64,000 bases of DNA from JAIXUI01 sp943373175 (GCA_943373175.1 CALSBM010000004.1:1-64000); one strand, 5' to 3'; counted from the stretch's first letter, positions 1-9,155 are shown. Notes: a model not told the origin generated them from the sequence alone. A program made the numbers and translations.

Positions 1-84
1 ACCGACAAAATAAAACTGCAAGAAGAGCTAATACAAGCTCAAAAAACCATCATCGAACTAAAAGCGAAACTAGGTAGCGTTTGA
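1..84 (+). other. C-terminal fragment of an unidentified coiled-coil ORF
   Basis: Frame 1 is open from the window edge to a TGA at 82-84 and encodes 27 residues rich in K, E, Q, I and L with a heptad-like pattern (ends in LKAKLGSV). It could be the end of an upstream gene, for example a small transposase or regulator subunit, but it is too short to assign. The other two frames are full of stops here, so it is not simply the missing N-terminal part of the M23 peptidase that follows. Confidence 0.3.
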
Positions 85-91
85 CAAATGT

Positions 92-544
92 TTGCCAAAA
101 ACCATGCAACCAATTGGAAACCAATACTAAAGGCAGTCCCTACGAGACCCCATCTACAAAACCATAAAATTTCATTCAGGGCTTGACTTTAATGCTCCGA
201 TGAGAGCACCAGTGTTTGTAACCGGAAATGGTAGGGTCGCACAAATTGTTCGTAACGACCGGGGATATGGAAACTACATTCTGATCAATCATGGTTTTGG
301 TTATCAAACACTGTATGCCCACCTTTCTGGATTTGCGATTAAACCCGGGCAAAAAGTGAACAGGGGCGAAACTATTGGGTATGTTGGAAACAGTGGAAAA
401 TCTACCGGACCGCACCTTCATTATGAAGTTCTAAAATCAGGTGAAAAAATCAATCCTATCAACTTTTTTTACAGCGATTTAAGTCCGGCGCAATACGAAA
501 AAATCCTTCAGCGTGCCTCCGCACTCAACCAATCTTTTGACTAA
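92..544 (+). pseudogene. M23 family metallopeptidase, 5' part broken
   Basis: The C-terminal catalytic domain of a LytM/M23 zinc endopeptidase, a periplasmic murein hydrolase family. The zinc ligands H and D of the HxxxD motif lie at about 173-187 (HSGLD) and the HLHYE motif at about 416-430; the tail matches the Bacteroidota subgroup that ends in NFFYSDLSP. The only in-frame ATG, at 200, lies downstream of the HxxxD motif, and an in-frame TAA sits at 128-130, so a protein started there could not bind zinc. Sequence resembling the conserved segment before the domain (QPIGN) precedes that stop, and a GSPY-like string is readable in another frame at about 132-143, suggesting one or two indels. 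Either a decayed gene or sequence errors near a contig end. The stop TAA overlaps the next ATG (TAATG at 542-546), the normal arrangement with the downstream regulator. Confidence 0.75.
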
Positions 545-969
545 TGCCTTACAAGCCTAAACCCATCGAAAAAGCCTATTACAGTATCACAGAGGTTTCT
601 GAGATGCTGGAGCTTACTCCTTCCCTTTTAAGATTCTGGGAGAATCAGTTTGATTCCCTCAACCCCAAAAAAGGCAAAAAAGGCAACCGAATGTACACGC
701 CTAAGGACATTGAACTTATTAAGAAGCTTCAATCACTTATCAAAGAGAAGGGTTATACGTTGAAGGGCGCACAAATGGCTTTGAAAAGAAAGGATTTAGA
801 AATTGAAGAACCATCGGATAACCTACCAACAGAAGTTCCTCAAACTATTGAACAACCAATGAAAGCGGTACAAGCGAAAGCCGAAGAACCGGGATTAAAC
901 AAGGTAGAGTTGGCAGAAAAATTAGTTCGGATTCGTATGGGGCTTTCTGAAATCATCAAGCAACTCTGA
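544..969 (+). CDS. MerR-family transcriptional regulator
   Basis: A 141-residue DNA-binding protein. Residues about 10-80 form a MerR winged helix-turn-helix (YSITEVSEMLELTPSLLRFW, then a wing with NRMYTPKDIELI). The rest is a charged tail with no recognisable effector domain, so the inducer is unknown. It follows the M23 peptidase with a 1-base TAATG overlap and precedes the DUF5103 gene by 2 bases; this trio is a familiar Bacteroidota gene order. The family call is firm; the regulon is unknown. Confidence 0.9.
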   Translation: MPYKPKPIEKAYYSITEVSEMLELTPSLLRFWENQFDSLNPKKGKKGNRMYTPKDIELIKKLQSLIKEKGYTLKGAQMALKRKDLEIEEPSDNLPTEVPQTIEQPMKAVQAKAEEPGLNKVELAEKLVRIRMGLSEIIKQL

Positions 970-971
970 AA

Positions 972-2267
972 TTGAGAACTGCTATTTTATTTTGGATATT
1001 GCTTGTACAGGCAACTGACCTTCTAGCGCAAGACTGGCCACAAAGCTTGAGTTTCAAAGATTCTATACATTCAGATGTTGTAAAAACCGTACAATTAGGA
1101 CGAAAGGGCGAAAAATTCGGTGACGCTGTAATAAGATTTCAGTCTGGAGAAAATCTTACCCTTGCATTTGATGAGTTAAAACCATCGGTTTCTACTTTTC
1201 AGTATGCCATTATTTATTGTAATGCAGACTGGTCTCCTTCCGACTTATTTCCTAACCAGTATTTTCAGGGAATGCAGGATGAGTTCATTAACCAATATCA
1301 GCGCTCGTTCTCTACCCGCCAACCTTATGTTCATTATCAAATTGATATTCCAGGAAAAAATAGCCAATTCTTACTTCCGGGAAATTACCTGCTCTATGTT
1401 TATAGGGACGGAGATAAAAACAAAGTAATCCTAACTCGGAGGCTGATGGTTTATCAACCTCTTTTTTCACTTAATCCTATTCTTAGGAGAACAACCCGCG
1501 CTGGACTCGTTCATTACAAACAAGCTTTAGATTTAGAAATTAACACCGGATCGGAAGAGGTTCTTAATCCTTTTGACCAGGTTAAAGTTGTTATCAGGCA
1601 AAACAGCCGCTGGGATAACGCTTCTACTCAACTCAAACTACTTTATGTTCGTGACCGATTGCTCACCTATCAGGCTGAAGGAGATAATGTTTTCGACGGT
1701 TCCAATGAATTCAGAAGGTTTGACATCCGTACTACGCGTTTTAAGCCTGAACGAGTTGCAGATATTGGCTTAGATTCCTTACTGATGTTTAAATTAGTTG
1801 AGGATCAGGATCGCTCTTATCTCCGTTATTCCCTTGACCCAGACCTTAATGGCCGTTGCTTCATCAGCCAATTAGACGGCGCACAAAACCCTGATACAGA
1901 TGCCGATTACGCCTGGGTGGAATTTACGCTCAACTTTCCGGACCGTACTTTGGAAGGTGATTTTTATGTGCTTGGAGAGCTATCTGATTGGAATACGACG
2001 CCTCAAAATCGTATGCAGTTTGACCCACTAAGAAAAAAGTATTACGGTAAATTTTTACTAAAACAAGGTTTATTCAACTACTTGTATGCCTTCAAAGAAA
2101 AAGGCAAAGACTCGTTAGATACTTCCATCACTGAAGGAGCTCATGAAGAAACTGAAAACAACTATGAAGTCTTGGTTTACTTCCAAGATTTTCGGAATCC
2201 AAGAGCAGATAGATTAGTAGGTTACAGCAAAATCAACTCGTTGAACAACAACCAGAACCGTCGGTAA
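972..2267 (+). CDS. DUF5103 domain-containing exported protein
   Basis: A 431-residue secreted or periplasmic protein conserved in Bacteroidota. The start is a TTG at 972, two bases after the regulator's stop; no in-frame ATG is available near the N-terminus and the TTG gives a good signal peptide (residues 1-20, ending LLAQ). The middle and C-terminal part is beta-rich; a segment with GDFYVLGELSDWN near residue 320 resembles a carbohydrate-binding/E-set like sandwich. No catalytic motif is apparent. The function is unknown. It converges on the RNA methyltransferase gene with a 4-base gap and no terminator hairpin. Confidence 0.85.
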   Translation: MRTAILFWILLVQATDLLAQDWPQSLSFKDSIHSDVVKTVQLGRKGEKFGDAVIRFQSGENLTLAFDELKPSVSTFQYAIIYCNADWSPSDLFPNQYFQGMQDEFINQYQRSFSTRQPYVHYQIDIPGKNSQFLLPGNYLLYVYRDGDKNKVILTRRLMVYQPLFSLNPILRRTTRAGLVHYKQALDLEINTGSEEVLNPFDQVKVVIRQNSRWDNASTQLKLLYVRDRLLTYQAEGDNVFDGSNEFRRFDIRTTRFKPERVADIGLDSLLMFKLVEDQDRSYLRYSLDPDLNGRCFISQLDGAQNPDTDADYAWVEFTLNFPDRTLEGDFYVLGELSDWNTTPQNRMQFDPLRKKYYGKFLLKQGLFNYLYAFKEKGKDSLDTSITEGAHEETENNYEVLVYFQDFRNPRADRLVGYSKINSLNNNQNRR

Positions 2268-2271
2268 GGTT

Positions 2272-3033
2272 TTATAAACGGTAATCAGCCGCGAGTATTC
2301 CAAAGGCGATAGCGGCATTCAGCGATTCCGCTTTTCCGAACGATGGAATTTTAATGAGTAAATCAGCTTTATTCAACCAAAAATCAGAAACTCCATGGGA
2401 TTCGGAACCGATGACTAACGCTGTTTTAACAGGCCAAACTTTCGGCATTCCATCTCCATCAAGCGAACTGACTACCAGCTCATACTGATTCTTCTTTAGC
2501 ATTTCGAAAATCGTCTGCTGATCAAGTACTTTAGGTCGAATTCGGAACAAACTGCCCATAGCGGCTGAAACTACCTTGGGGTTCAAAGCCTCTACCGTAG
2601 AAGGAGTTGCTAAAATTAGGTTAAATCCAAACCACTCAGCCGTGCGAAGGATAGTTCCCAGGTTTCCGGGATCCTGAATGCCATCAAGTATCAGCCAAGG
2701 CGAATCTTCAGGAACAACAGGCATAAAGTGCGCATCACCAACCGCGATAATTCCCGGTGCTGTGGTAAAACCGGAAACTCGCTCCATTTGATCTTTGGTA
2801 ATCACCTGAAAATGTGAACTATATCCATTCAAACTCTGAAGGGAGTTTGTCTCTAACCATAATTCGGTGACCAATCCTTGTAAAACTGGCCAACCGGATT
2901 GTAGCAGCTCAAGAACCAACTTAGTTCCTTCAACCAGGAACAATCCTTCCAACAGCCTTCCATCTTTACGATGCAAGGATTTAATTCGCTTTATTTGTGC
3001 ATTGCTCAATGCCAGAAAACGCAGGTCGTTCAT
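2272..3033 (-). CDS. TrmH/SpoU family RNA 2'-O-methyltransferase
   Basis: SAM-dependent ribose methyltransferase of the SPOUT class, probably acting on 23S rRNA. The three SpoU motifs are present: ILDGIQDPGNLGTILRTAEW, then VIGSESHGVS, then IPSFGKAESLNAAIAFG near the C-terminus. The N-terminal part (SNAQIKRIKSLHRKDGR) is the usual SpoU substrate-binding domain. An ATG at 3031-3033 gives 253 residues and starts exactly where the family's conserved region begins; a further-upstream start would add a tail with no counterpart. The 5' end overlaps that of the divergent TamL-like gene by about 25 bases, so each gene's promoter must lie within the other's coding sequence. The exact target nucleotide is unknown. 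Confidence 0.9.
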   Translation of the reverse strand: MNDLRFLALSNAQIKRIKSLHRKDGRLLEGLFLVEGTKLVLELLQSGWPVLQGLVTELWLETNSLQSLNGYSSHFQVITKDQMERVSGFTTAPGIIAVGDAHFMPVVPEDSPWLILDGIQDPGNLGTILRTAEWFGFNLILATPSTVEALNPKVVSAAMGSLFRIRPKVLDQQTIFEMLKKNQYELVVSSLDGDGMPKVWPVKTALVIGSESHGVSDFWLNKADLLIKIPSFGKAESLNAAIAFGILAADYRL

Positions 3034-5387
3034 ATTTCTTCTGGATTCCGCTCCTAATACTGCTTGCAAGCTGCGATGTGACTCGGCATTTGCAGGAGGA
3101 TCAATCGTTGATAGTCAAAAATAACATCAGCGGGCTTCCAACCCAAACTGCAAGCGAAGCTAAGAAAATCCTTAAACCCAGAACCAACAAGAAGTTCTTG
3201 TTTTTGTGGAGGTTTAACACTTGGGTGTATTTGGTTACAAGCAAAGGAAAAGAAAACCGGTTTAAATGGAGCTTAAAACGTTCTATAGGCGAAGAACCAG
3301 CACTTTATGATTCGTCGCAAGTCAAAGAAAGTGCCTTAGCCTTGCAACGTTACCTTCGAGAAAGAGGCTATTTCCGAAATGTGGTTGAACCTGAAGTTGA
3401 AACCAAAGGAAAACGAACTATCGTCACTTACAGAGTGAAAGATTCTGTTCAATATACTTTCAGAAAGATAGTTTACGAAAATGGTGACCGAGCAATCGAC
3501 CAACTTATCTATGCTTCGTCTCCTCTTAGCCTTATTCAAAACAATACTCCCTATAACCTTGAATTATTGAACTTAGAGCGTTCTAGAGTTGCTGAATACG
3601 TCCGCAACCGAGGCTATTTCTACTTTAGTAGAGATTTTCAATACTTCGAACTTGACACTTCTGTTGGAAACCGACAAGTAGATGTTTTTCCTAAACTGCG
3701 AACACCCCAAGCAGAATATCTTTATAAGCCTTTCCTTTTTGATGAAATCAGGATTAATTCTAACGTTGACTTATTCAGTAACTCCACCGATAGCCTGAAC
3801 GGCCCATTCCGAAGCACTGATGGATTGATGTATTTGCTTAACAATCCCGGTTCTGTTGACGACGAAGTTTTAGAACGATGCATTCAGTTTCGTCCGTTTG
3901 ATCTTTTCTCTGAAGATAAAATTCGGTTTAGTCAATCGCGTCTTTCGGCGTTGGGCATTTATAGCAACATCAGTTTTAAAATGCGACCAAAACTGGATGA
4001 CTCTATTCCAAAAGTTGCCGTAGATGTTTTCCTGACCCCAGCTAAAAAAGTTGAAACCCGATTAGAAGCTGAGGGCTCCACCAATTCTGTGTCCTTGTTC
4101 GGAATTTCCGGGAGTTATTTGATTAGGGATAAAAACATTTTTAGGGGTGGAGAACTGCTGGAACTCCGTCTTAATGGAGGTATTGAATCGCAACAATTCA
4201 ACAACCCTACTTTGGATAACCGAAGTCTGCCATTTAACACTTTAGAATACGGTGGTTCTTTATCCTTAGTTATTCCAAAGTTTTTATTCCCGTTCAAGAG
4301 TTTCAACAAAAGCAACTACTTCGCACCAAAAACAAGGTTTCAAGTCAGCTATTTTAACCAAAATCGATTCGATTACAACCGATCTATACTCAATCTTAGT
4401 GTTGGTTATGAGTGGGTAAACAGAGCCAATGAACGATGGGGATTTTACCCCTTCGAGCTTAACTTAGCTAGAACAGGAAACATCGATTCGGTGCTAAAGG
4501 AGCGATTGGATCAAATCAACGACCCCTTCCTAAAATTTAGTTTTACCAATCACTTAACTTCTGGAACTCGTCTCACTTATACCGCCAACAACCTGAATAG
4601 TGAAAACCCGAAAAAGCGAACGTTTAGCCGAGTAACAGTCGAGTCTTCAGGCAATCTTATTAACCTGATTCAGGGATTGGCAGACCCCGGAGCTACTCGA
4701 CCAAGACAATTGCTTGGGCTTCCTTATTTTCAATTCATACGCGCAGATGTTGACTTAAGAAAGTATTGGACTATCAATCCTCAATCTGATTTTGCCGCAA
4801 GAGCTTTTATCGGAATCGGACTTCCGCTCGACAACTCCTCTACCCTACCCTTAGAAAAGCGATATTTTGTTGGAGGTAACAATTCGTTGCGGGGTTGGTT
4901 GGCAAGGCAACCGGGGCCAGGAAGCTTTTCCGGATTTGGAGTTAATCGATTTGATCAGTTCGGAGAGATAAAGTTGGAATTCAATGCAGAATACCGGTTT
5001 TCCTTACTTCGTTTAGCCGGTGGCTACACCATTCAAGGAGCTTTATTCTGCGATGCAGGGAATATCTGGACTTTGAAAGACACCGTTAGCAACAAACAAC
5101 AATTCACCAATTTCACCTTTTCTCGATCCTGGAAAGAGCTCGCTATTAATACAGGATTCGGTATCAGAATGAACTTCAACTTTTTCATCATCCGTTTTGA
5201 TGTTGGATTAAAACTTCACGACCCGGCCTTTACAGAAGGAAACCGGTGGGTTATTCAGCATTTAACTAACCCTGACTGGAGATTTAATCAATGGCAAAAC
5301 GAACTCAACATCCTTAATCCTGTAGGAAATCGGTTAGGGATTTATGAGATGTGGGGGTATAATCTTGGCATTGGACTTCCCTTCTAA
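3009..5387 (+). CDS. tamL: TamL-type outer-membrane barrel lipoprotein (BamA/TamA superfamily)
   Basis: About 792 residues. A lipoprotein signal peptide ends in the lipobox LLASC (Cys22 from the ATG at 3009), POTRA-like repeats cover roughly residues 30-380, and a 16-strand Omp85-type barrel makes up the C-terminal half (FVGGNNSLRGW and a terminal GIGLPF). Lipidation of an Omp85 protein is the hallmark of Bacteroidota TamL, a TamA relative that works with TamB in envelope assembly. A GTG at 2997 is an alternative start. No TamB gene lies in the window. The superfamily is certain; the TamL label is inferred from the lipobox and length. Confidence 0.85.
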   Translation: MPENAGRSYFFWIPLLILLASCDVTRHLQEDQSLIVKNNISGLPTQTASEAKKILKPRTNKKFLFLWRFNTWVYLVTSKGKENRFKWSLKRSIGEEPALYDSSQVKESALALQRYLRERGYFRNVVEPEVETKGKRTIVTYRVKDSVQYTFRKIVYENGDRAIDQLIYASSPLSLIQNNTPYNLELLNLERSRVAEYVRNRGYFYFSRDFQYFELDTSVGNRQVDVFPKLRTPQAEYLYKPFLFDEIRINSNVDLFSNSTDSLNGPFRSTDGLMYLLNNPGSVDDEVLERCIQFRPFDLFSEDKIRFSQSRLSALGIYSNISFKMRPKLDDSIPKVAVDVFLTPAKKVETRLEAEGSTNSVSLFGISGSYLIRDKNIFRGGELLELRLNGGIESQQFNNPTLDNRSLPFNTLEYGGSLSLVIPKFLFPFKSFNKSNYFAPKTRFQVSYFNQNRFDYNRSILNLSVGYEWVNRANERWGFYPFELNLARTGNIDSVLKERLDQINDPFLKFSFTNHLTSGTRLTYTANNLNSENPKKRTFSRVTVESSGNLINLIQGLADPGATRPRQLLGLPYFQFIRADVDLRKYWTINPQSDFAARAFIGIGLPLDNSSTLPLEKRYFVGGNNSLRGWLARQPGPGSFSGFGVNRFDQFGEIKLEFNAEYRFSLLRLAGGYTIQGALFCDAGNIWTLKDTVSNKQQFTNFTFSRSWKELAINTGFGIRMNFNFFIIRFDVGLKLHDPAFTEGNRWVIQHLTNPDWRFNQWQNELNILNPVGNRLGIYEMWGYNLGIGLPF

Positions 5388-5400
5388 AAAAAATTTAGAA
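5382..5400. promoter_or_regulatory. Perfect 7-bp inverted repeat, possible operator
   Basis: TTCTAAA and TTTAGAA flank a 5-base A run. The repeat starts in the tamL stop codon and ends about 25 bases before the -7 element of the next operon, whose second gene encodes a winged-helix regulator. It is A/T rich and lacks the G/C stem of a good terminator, so an operator is at least as likely. Low complexity makes chance possible. Confidence 0.35.
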
Positions 5401-5425
5401 AAGTACTTTACATTATAAAGTTGTT

Positions 5426-5433
5426 TACATTTG
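5426..5433 (+). promoter_or_regulatory. TACATTTG, Bacteroidota -7 element 4 bases before ATG
   Basis: A perfect match to the Bacteroidota -7 consensus TAnnTTTG. It ends 4 bases before the ATG at 5438, which would put the transcription start at or next to the start codon. No TTG is found at the expected -33 distance. The same spacing recurs at several other operon heads in this window. Confidence 0.55.
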
Positions 5434-5437
5434 AGCC

Positions 5438-6025
5438 ATGAAACCAACCTTAGAAACAGCAGAAGATTCACTGTCCCTTATTCACCTAATGATTAGGGAC
5501 AAAAAAAAGGCGATGGGGAAGTCTGCCATTCACTATCTACTCTGGGGAACTTCAGTTAGTGTGGCAGCACTTATTCATTATCTGATGCTAAAATTGAATA
5601 TCGACAACGCTCCACTTTCTTGGCCAATACTGATGACATTAAGCGGAATCATTGCCATAATTGTAGGGTTTAAAGAGAGCAAAAAACAACAAACCAAATC
5701 ATGGTTAGACAATGCCAGCGATGCCCTCTGGTTAAGTTTTTCAATTTCGCTATTAATCGGCATTTGTGCTTCAGTGGTTTCCGGTAACTGGCAGCAGGGG
5801 TACACGTTTATACTTTGTCTTTATGGCTTAGGACTTTTTGTTTCAGGTTCCATACTTTCCTTTCTCCCATTTAAAATTGGAGGAATCATTAACTGGGTTC
5901 TTGCTGTAGCCAGCCTCAAATTGGGGTTTCCAGAAATGCTACTCATCATTGTAGCAGCAATGGTTAGTGGATATCTTATTCCGGGAATAATGTTGTATCG
6001 CCAGGAGCGGAAAAATGAAGTTTGA
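5438..6025 (+). CDS. Polytopic membrane protein of unknown function
   Basis: 195 residues with about six hydrophobic segments (roughly 30-50, 57-77, 95-113, 118-137, 143-160 and 163-185) and a short charged N-terminus. No motif that I recognise. It heads an operon: the next gene, a winged-helix regulator, starts 11 bases before this stop, and the regulator in turn overlaps the TonB receptor gene. Membrane protein plus small regulator pairs are common in Bacteroidota, and the likely role is as a co-regulated or signal-coupled partner, but that is inference. Confidence 0.8.
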   Translation: MKPTLETAEDSLSLIHLMIRDKKKAMGKSAIHYLLWGTSVSVAALIHYLMLKLNIDNAPLSWPILMTLSGIIAIIVGFKESKKQQTKSWLDNASDALWLSFSISLLIGICASVVSGNWQQGYTFILCLYGLGLFVSGSILSFLPFKIGGIINWVLAVASLKLGFPEMLLIIVAAMVSGYLIPGIMLYRQERKNEV

Positions 6026-6326
6026 AGATTTAGACCCACTTCTACATAACCAACTTAGATTGGCTGTTGTATCCCTGCTGATGACGGTTGAAAGTGCAGA
6101 TTTTAATTGGTTGCAATCTCAAACAGGCTCAACTTCAGGAAACTTAAGTGTCCAATTATCTAAATTGCAGTCTGTTAATTACATCAAGATCAGCAAACAA
6201 TTCAAGGATAATAAACCCCTAACTACTTGTGAACTCACTAAAAACGGCATTCAAGCCTTTGAGTGCTATGTTCAAAAACTGGAATCGTATTTAAAACCAG
6301 TAAAAGCTTCCTCAGAACAATCATGA
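6015..6326 (+). CDS. Small winged-helix transcriptional regulator (MarR/PadR-like)
   Basis: 103 residues forming a single winged helix-turn-helix domain of the PF13601-like type: helix 1 HNQLRLAVVSLL, recognition region GSTSGNLSVQLSKLQ, wing with FKDNKPLTTCELT, and a C-terminal dimerisation helix. The start ATG lies inside the preceding membrane-protein gene, and the stop TGA overlaps the TonB receptor ATG (ATGA at 6323-6326), so translation is probably coupled. An autoregulator of this operon is the simplest hypothesis; the inverted repeat at 5382-5400 is a candidate site. Confidence 0.85.
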   Translation: MKFEDLDPLLHNQLRLAVVSLLMTVESADFNWLQSQTGSTSGNLSVQLSKLQSVNYIKISKQFKDNKPLTTCELTKNGIQAFECYVQKLESYLKPVKASSEQS

Positions 6327-8494
6327 AATTTTTTTCTTTCTCATTCTTCGCCGGCTTGTTAGCCATGTTGTTTACTTTTTCAGCATTCAGTCAGTCAACC
6401 GAAGTCTCAGGAGTTGTAACTGACAATAAGAAAAACCCTCTTGCAGGCGTAAACGTTTTTCTGAAAGGCACTTATGATGGCGCATCTACCGACGCCCAAG
6501 GAAAGTATCAGTTTACCACTTTAGATACCGGTACATTGGAAATTGTGGCTACTTTGCTGGGGTTCAAAGATTTTCGAAAAACCTTGCAGCTTTCAGGCGG
6601 CAAGCTTCAACTAAACTTAGTATTGAAAGAAAAAATCAATGAGTTAAAGGCAGTAACTATTTCTGCCGGAACGATTGAAGCCTCAGACAGCCGAAGAGTT
6701 ACCGTATTGAAACCTTTAGACATTGTTACCACAGCCAATGCACAGGGAGATATTTTTGGTGCATTACGCACTTTACCCGGGGCTCAGCAGGTTGGAGAAC
6801 AAGAAGGGCTTTTTGTTCGAGGAGGTGCAGGATCGGAAACCAAAACCATCATTGATGGAATGGTAGTGAACAATCCATTTTTTTCTTCTACTCCTGATAT
6901 TGCTCAACGAGGCAGGTTCAATCCATTTCTTTTTAAAGGAACGGTCTTTTCTACCGGAGGGTATTCAGCCCAATACGGCCAGGCTTTATCTTCTGCTTTA
7001 GTTCTTGAAACCCAGGATATGCCCGATAGAACAGCCGCAACTTATTCGCTTTCCGCGGTTGGTTTAGGAGCTGGTTATGTAAACCTCTCAAAAAACAAGA
7101 AAACCGCCTGGGGGGGTGATTTGAATTACACCAACCTCCTACCATACATGAAACTGGTTTCTCAGCGACAATCTTATCAGCAGTATCCTGAATTCATTGG
7201 TGGATCTACCTTCTTCAGAAGGCAACTTCGGAAAAACGGGTTACTGAAGTTTTACGGCTATTACACCTTTGGTCATCTCGGATTTACTCAACCAAGGCTT
7301 GATTCAGTCCCATCTAACTTCAATTTGAGTAATCATAATGTTTATACTAATCTGACGTACAAGGATATACTTAATGAAAAGTGGAGTATTTATGGTGGGA
7401 TTTCTTATAGCTACAATTTAGATAACATACGTCCCGACAGCCTCATTTTGGGAAGCCACAATGTATTATTTCAAACTAGGGTTATGGCAACCCGTATTAT
7501 CGGTGATTTGAGTGCCCTCAGAATTGGAGCTGAATGGCAGCAGTTTGGAGATGGCAGAAGTTTTCAGCAACAACTCTTCGGCGGGACTACTCCAAAGCTA
7601 ATGCAAGACCTGAACGACTATCTAACGAGTGCCTTTGCGGAGTATGATTTATATGCTAGCAGCCGGTTGGTATTCAGATTTGGTGGACGTTATGAATATT
7701 CATCGTTACTCGCCAGACCAAACCTTGCACCACGAGTTTCAATTTCCTATAAATCAGGCGCTAACAGCACCCTTGGAATTGCCTACGGCGATTTTTACCA
7801 AAAACCGGTTACACAATGGCTTTACGATACACGCTCACGTCAGGGTTTTGAAAAAGCTACTCACTACATTCTTAATTACCAATGGATTACATCGGCTTAT
7901 ACTTTTAGGGTTGAAGCATATCGTAAACAATACGACCAACTGCTTAGAACCTTAGAACCCCAATGGGATCTTCTGGGTGGAGGGTACGCACAAGGAATTG
8001 ATGTTTTCTGGAGAGACAGAAAGACCTTTAAAAATGTAGATTATTGGATTTCCTATTCGTACTTAGATACAAGAAGGCAATACTTGAATTATCCGATACA
8101 GACTATGCCTACTTTTGCAACTCCCCATACCGCTACTCTGGTGTTTAAAAAATTCTTCACTAAGCTGAATACCGCCGCCGGATTTACCTATAGTTACTCA
8201 ACCGGAAGGCCATTCTACAATCCTTACGAATCGGGTTTTCTTACTGGAAGAACCCCGGATTTGCATAATTTCGGTGTAAATGCCAGCATTCTTAAAACAG
8301 TTAAAGGTGCTTTCTGTGTTCTAGCACTTTCAGTAACCAATGTACTTGGCCTTGAACAAGTGTTTACCTATCGATTTAACTCAGCAGGAGAGCGTATTGC
8401 GGTTGGTCCGCCTGCACCAAGGTTTTTCTTTGTAGGTCTGTTTATTTCAGTCGGTCAGAACCGCTCCAATGAAGTCGTCAATCAAAATAATTAA
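6323..8494 (+). CDS. TonB-dependent receptor with carboxypeptidase-like domain
   Basis: 723 residues from the ATG at 6323. A signal peptide (ending SAFSQS) is followed by a carboxypeptidase-like regulatory domain at about 25-110 (GVVTDNKKNPLAGVNVFLKG), a plug domain at about 130-230 (LPGAQQVGEQEGLFVRGG) and a beta-barrel to the end. It imports a substrate across the outer membrane using TonB energy. No SusD-like partner lies next to it, so it is not a typical polysaccharide-utilisation pair; the substrate is unknown. It lies in an operon with a winged-helix regulator (4-base overlap upstream) and a periplasmic protein (1-base gap downstream). Confidence 0.9.
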   Translation: MKFFSFSFFAGLLAMLFTFSAFSQSTEVSGVVTDNKKNPLAGVNVFLKGTYDGASTDAQGKYQFTTLDTGTLEIVATLLGFKDFRKTLQLSGGKLQLNLVLKEKINELKAVTISAGTIEASDSRRVTVLKPLDIVTTANAQGDIFGALRTLPGAQQVGEQEGLFVRGGAGSETKTIIDGMVVNNPFFSSTPDIAQRGRFNPFLFKGTVFSTGGYSAQYGQALSSALVLETQDMPDRTAATYSLSAVGLGAGYVNLSKNKKTAWGGDLNYTNLLPYMKLVSQRQSYQQYPEFIGGSTFFRRQLRKNGLLKFYGYYTFGHLGFTQPRLDSVPSNFNLSNHNVYTNLTYKDILNEKWSIYGGISYSYNLDNIRPDSLILGSHNVLFQTRVMATRIIGDLSALRIGAEWQQFGDGRSFQQQLFGGTTPKLMQDLNDYLTSAFAEYDLYASSRLVFRFGGRYEYSSLLARPNLAPRVSISYKSGANSTLGIAYGDFYQKPVTQWLYDTRSRQGFEKATHYILNYQWITSAYTFRVEAYRKQYDQLLRTLEPQWDLLGGGYAQGIDVFWRDRKTFKNVDYWISYSYLDTRRQYLNYPIQTMPTFATPHTATLVFKKFFTKLNTAAGFTYSYSTGRPFYNPYESGFLTGRTPDLHNFGVNASILKTVKGAFCVLALSVTNVLGLEQVFTYRFNSAGERIAVGPPAPRFFFVGLFISVGQNRSNEVVNQNN

Positions 8495-8495
8495 C

Positions 8496-9134
8496 ATGAA
8501 AAAACTGTTTCTTTTTGCCCTAGTACTCATGGGCAGCTTGCTTACCAACCCCACGTCTGCACAAAGCGCCCGCTACTTGAAGGCGATGGAGAGTAATTTA
8601 GAAAACTTAGATTCCATCCAACAAGCGGATGAATTGATGAGCAAAGCTTCTCAGTTTCTTCGTATTGCGGAAGCTGAAAAAGCAGAGTGGCTTCCCTCCT
8701 ACTATGCAGCTTATTGCCAAGTTATGGCAACAATCCGGGTAAATGGCACAGAAAAGTTAGATGAGTGGTTAGATGAAGCGGATAAAAACATTGAAGAAGG
8801 GTTAAAGCGTAAACCTGAAGAATCTGAATTGCTGACTTTGAAAGCCATGGCTGCTTTTATGAGAATGCGAGTGAATCCTATGGAACGCTGGCAAAAGTAT
8901 GGCGGAGTCAGTCAGGAAAACCTCGCAAAAGCTAAAGTTGCAGACCCTACTAATCCCCGCCCTTGGATGCTTCAAGGCCAAAGTGTGTTGTTTACTCCTG
9001 AGCAATTTGGCGGAGGAAAAGACAATGCAATGCCCATCTTGAACACGGCAATCGACAAATTCAATGCGTTTAAACCTCAAAGTAAAATTCACCCTCAATG
9101 GGGGAAAGCGTATTGTGAATCGCTCATGAAGTAA
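8496..9134 (+). CDS. Exported TPR-like protein of unknown function
   Basis: 212 residues from the ATG at 8496 (an in-frame ATG at 8469 would place the signal peptide internally). The signal peptide ends TSAQS. The mature part is helical and TPR-like, with a distal motif FTPEQFGGGKDNAMPIL. It starts 1 base after the TonB receptor stop and so is probably its periplasmic partner. I do not recognise a catalytic site. Confidence 0.8.
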   Translation: MKKLFLFALVLMGSLLTNPTSAQSARYLKAMESNLENLDSIQQADELMSKASQFLRIAEAEKAEWLPSYYAAYCQVMATIRVNGTEKLDEWLDEADKNIEEGLKRKPEESELLTLKAMAAFMRMRVNPMERWQKYGGVSQENLAKAKVADPTNPRPWMLQGQSVLFTPEQFGGGKDNAMPILNTAIDKFNAFKPQSKIHPQWGKAYCESLMK

Positions 9135-9155
9135 GTTTTGAAGGTACTTTTGCCC

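Noticed and set aside
1..84. Insertion sequence interrupting the M23 gene
   Set aside because: Only a 27-residue coiled-coil end is visible, with no inverted repeat or transposase motif; the sequence cannot support the claim.
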